From NCBI GenBank assembly GCA_028023455.1, contig JAQFVV010006508.1, positions 991,199-1,055,198 on the forward strand: 64,000 bases of DNA, read 5' to 3'. The position numbers were made by a program, and so were the translations under genes. Shown in pieces: positions 62,606-64,000 of the stretch; the stretch's first letter is position 1; each line of letters starts with the position of its first letter. The notes under the pieces were generated by a model. That model worked only from the letters and a program-made list of their open reading frames with translations. It did not search any database and was not told where the DNA came from. The DNA is from Epiperipatus broadwayi. Lineage: Eukaryota > Onychophora > Udeonychophora > Euonychophora > Peripatidae.

Positions 62606-63240
62606 TTTAAAATATTTATTATTCTACAATTTGGAAAAATTAAATAAGTATTTTAATTACAGAAGTTTTATAAATATGAAAATTTGCTTTTTAAAAAAGA
62701 AGAAGTTTAAATTAAAGTAAAATGTTAAAGTTATTAACATAGTTTAATATTTCCGTTTATAATTTTAATAAAAAATATAGTATTGATTGATATTTAACTT
62801 TGTAATGCCAGTAATATATTTGCTAGTTAATTTGTTTACCATTTGGATAATAAAAACAGTCTTCAAATAATTAATCAAAGCTATTTTCTAATTTTATCGT
62901 CAGTTTGAAATGATTAAATTAATTGCTATAATTAGTATTCCTAGATTTAAGCGTGGATAAATAAATATTAGCATGGATGTAATAAACTTGGAACAGTTTT
63001 AATAGAGAAATGTAGAAATTAATAACTTATGAAAAAACATTTTCATTTAAACTCTGCGTGTCATGTTTTGGAATTGTTTCATGTTTATGGAGCCACGTAA
63101 AATCGTTAATCTAATAGTGCTTATAATAACTAATACAAATGGATAAAATTGCATGTATGGAATTCAACTATAGTTGTAGCTATTACTTCGTATATTTATT
63201 GTTCGACACATCGTACATGGATTTCACGGATCATATTTGT
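62606..63240. other. AT-rich sequence, no gene seen (possible intron)
   Basis: No supportable feature. It would be intron 1 if the exon at 62553 is real. Confidence 0.35.
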
Positions 63241-63247
63241 AGTTATA

Positions 63248-63360
63248 AAATGCTATACAATTTAATTTGTGATACACACACCTGCTTAAATTCATGTATT
63301 GAACTATAATATGCTATACATTTAATTTATATCACACACACACCTGTTAGATTTTATGTA
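63248..63360 (+). repeat. ~62-bp tandem duplication
   Basis: ATGCTATACAATTTAATTTG, a CACACACCTG block and TTCATGTATTGA are repeated as ATGCTATACATTTAATTTA, CACACACACCTG and TTTATGTATTTGA. Confidence 0.7.
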
Positions 63361-63790
63361 TTTGATGAATAATGCATTACTTTAATTTTATTGTTAGATG
63401 AACTTGCATGTGAAGTTCATAAGTTATATTTTATTAATTTTAAATTAATAGGGGTTGAATAAAATACTTATTCAAGAGAATAGCGCTTGCGAAAAAGCTT
63501 GAAAAGTACTAAATGAATTTATGAGATGTATCAATTTTTATGAGGTATTTTGTGAGTCTTTCCAGATTTATATTCCTATACTAATATTACTTATATTATA
63601 TTACATATGTTTTATCTTAAGCAAGATAAGTTAGTACATTAGTTGTCCTGATTAGCATAACATTTTATTATGCAAGAACCCACATTTGCTAAAATGTTAG
63701 TGTTTTCTGAATGGTCAGAATAACTGAGGAGGATGATTTTGCACTTTAATGTGAAGTAAATAGTAATGTTGTTTTATAATGTTAAAAGGC
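63361..63790. other. AT-rich sequence, no gene seen
   Basis: No supportable feature. Confidence 0.4.
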
Positions 63791-63796
63791 ATCAAT

Positions 63797-63980
63797 CTGT
63801 GCCGGTGGTTAATCCGCAGATTACTTAATTGCCATTTTTTTTGTATTTTACACTCATTCCTGTGCTGGTGGTTAATCCGCAGAATTCTGTAATTATACTT
63901 ATTACTTTATGATGGTGTATAAATCCACAAAGTGTTTAGTGTTATTTAATTCCTATGTGTAGATGAATGCATCCACAGGA
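63797..63980 (+). repeat. Degenerate minisatellite with GGTGGTTAATCCGCAGA core
   Basis: GCCGGTGGTTAATCCGCAGA at 63801 and GCTGGTGGTTAATCCGCAGA at 63864 are nearly identical. Weaker copies follow at about 63911 (GATGGTGTATAAATCCACAA) and 63960 (GATGAATGCATCCACAGG). Spacing is 47-63 bp. It may continue past the window edge. Confidence 0.65.
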
Positions 63981-64000
63981 ATATGGTTTTACTTCATAGA

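Overview
The window is AT-rich animal DNA, most likely from an invertebrate, made almost entirely of repeats. It shows long (TA)n tracts, a decayed RTE-type LINE, a decayed Ty3/gypsy-like gag, fold-back elements and TTAGGG-like degenerate repeats. No intact protein-coding gene is visible. A cephalopod mollusc would fit the TA-rich, RTE-rich texture, but that is only a guess.

Layout: (1) 1-4538, ten identical copies plus one partial copy of a 418-bp satellite, '+' orientation. (2) 4539-24201, a roughly 19.7-kb palindrome centred near 14636. Each arm carries, from outside to centre, an RTE LINE relic, an ~800-bp AT-rich repeat A, a ~108-bp minisatellite, a TIR-bounded segment with telomere-like repeats, and further copies B and C of the AT-rich repeat. 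The left arm reads cleanly. The right arm is degraded and punctuated by poly-C runs. (3) 24202-49433, about 60 copies of the same satellite in the opposite orientation. Several copies are interrupted by short pieces that match Illumina adapter sequence. (4) 49430-49733, the satellite flips back to '+' and ends in a TA microsatellite. (5) 49797-50468, a fold-back element whose arms are recognisably homologous to the satellite monomer. (6) 51189-56104, an LTR-retrotransposon-like element with two ~2.12-kb direct repeats around only ~0.67 kb, inserted in a TA tract. (7) 56105-59500, AT-rich sequence with several degenerate tandem repeats. (8) 59507-61368, a broken retrotransposon gag. (9) 61369-64000, a long TA tract, a CpG-containing stretch with a possible first coding exon at 62553-62599, and small tandem repeats.

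Two messages stand out. Biologically, the 418-bp satellite appears to descend from one arm of a fold-back transposon family with a copy next to the array, and array and element edges repeatedly sit in TA microsatellites. Technically, adapter fragments, poly-C runs confined to one palindrome arm and an inverted mirror-image layout suggest that much of 14.6-40 kb is poorly resolved or artefactual assembly. That must be settled before the palindrome is given a biological meaning.
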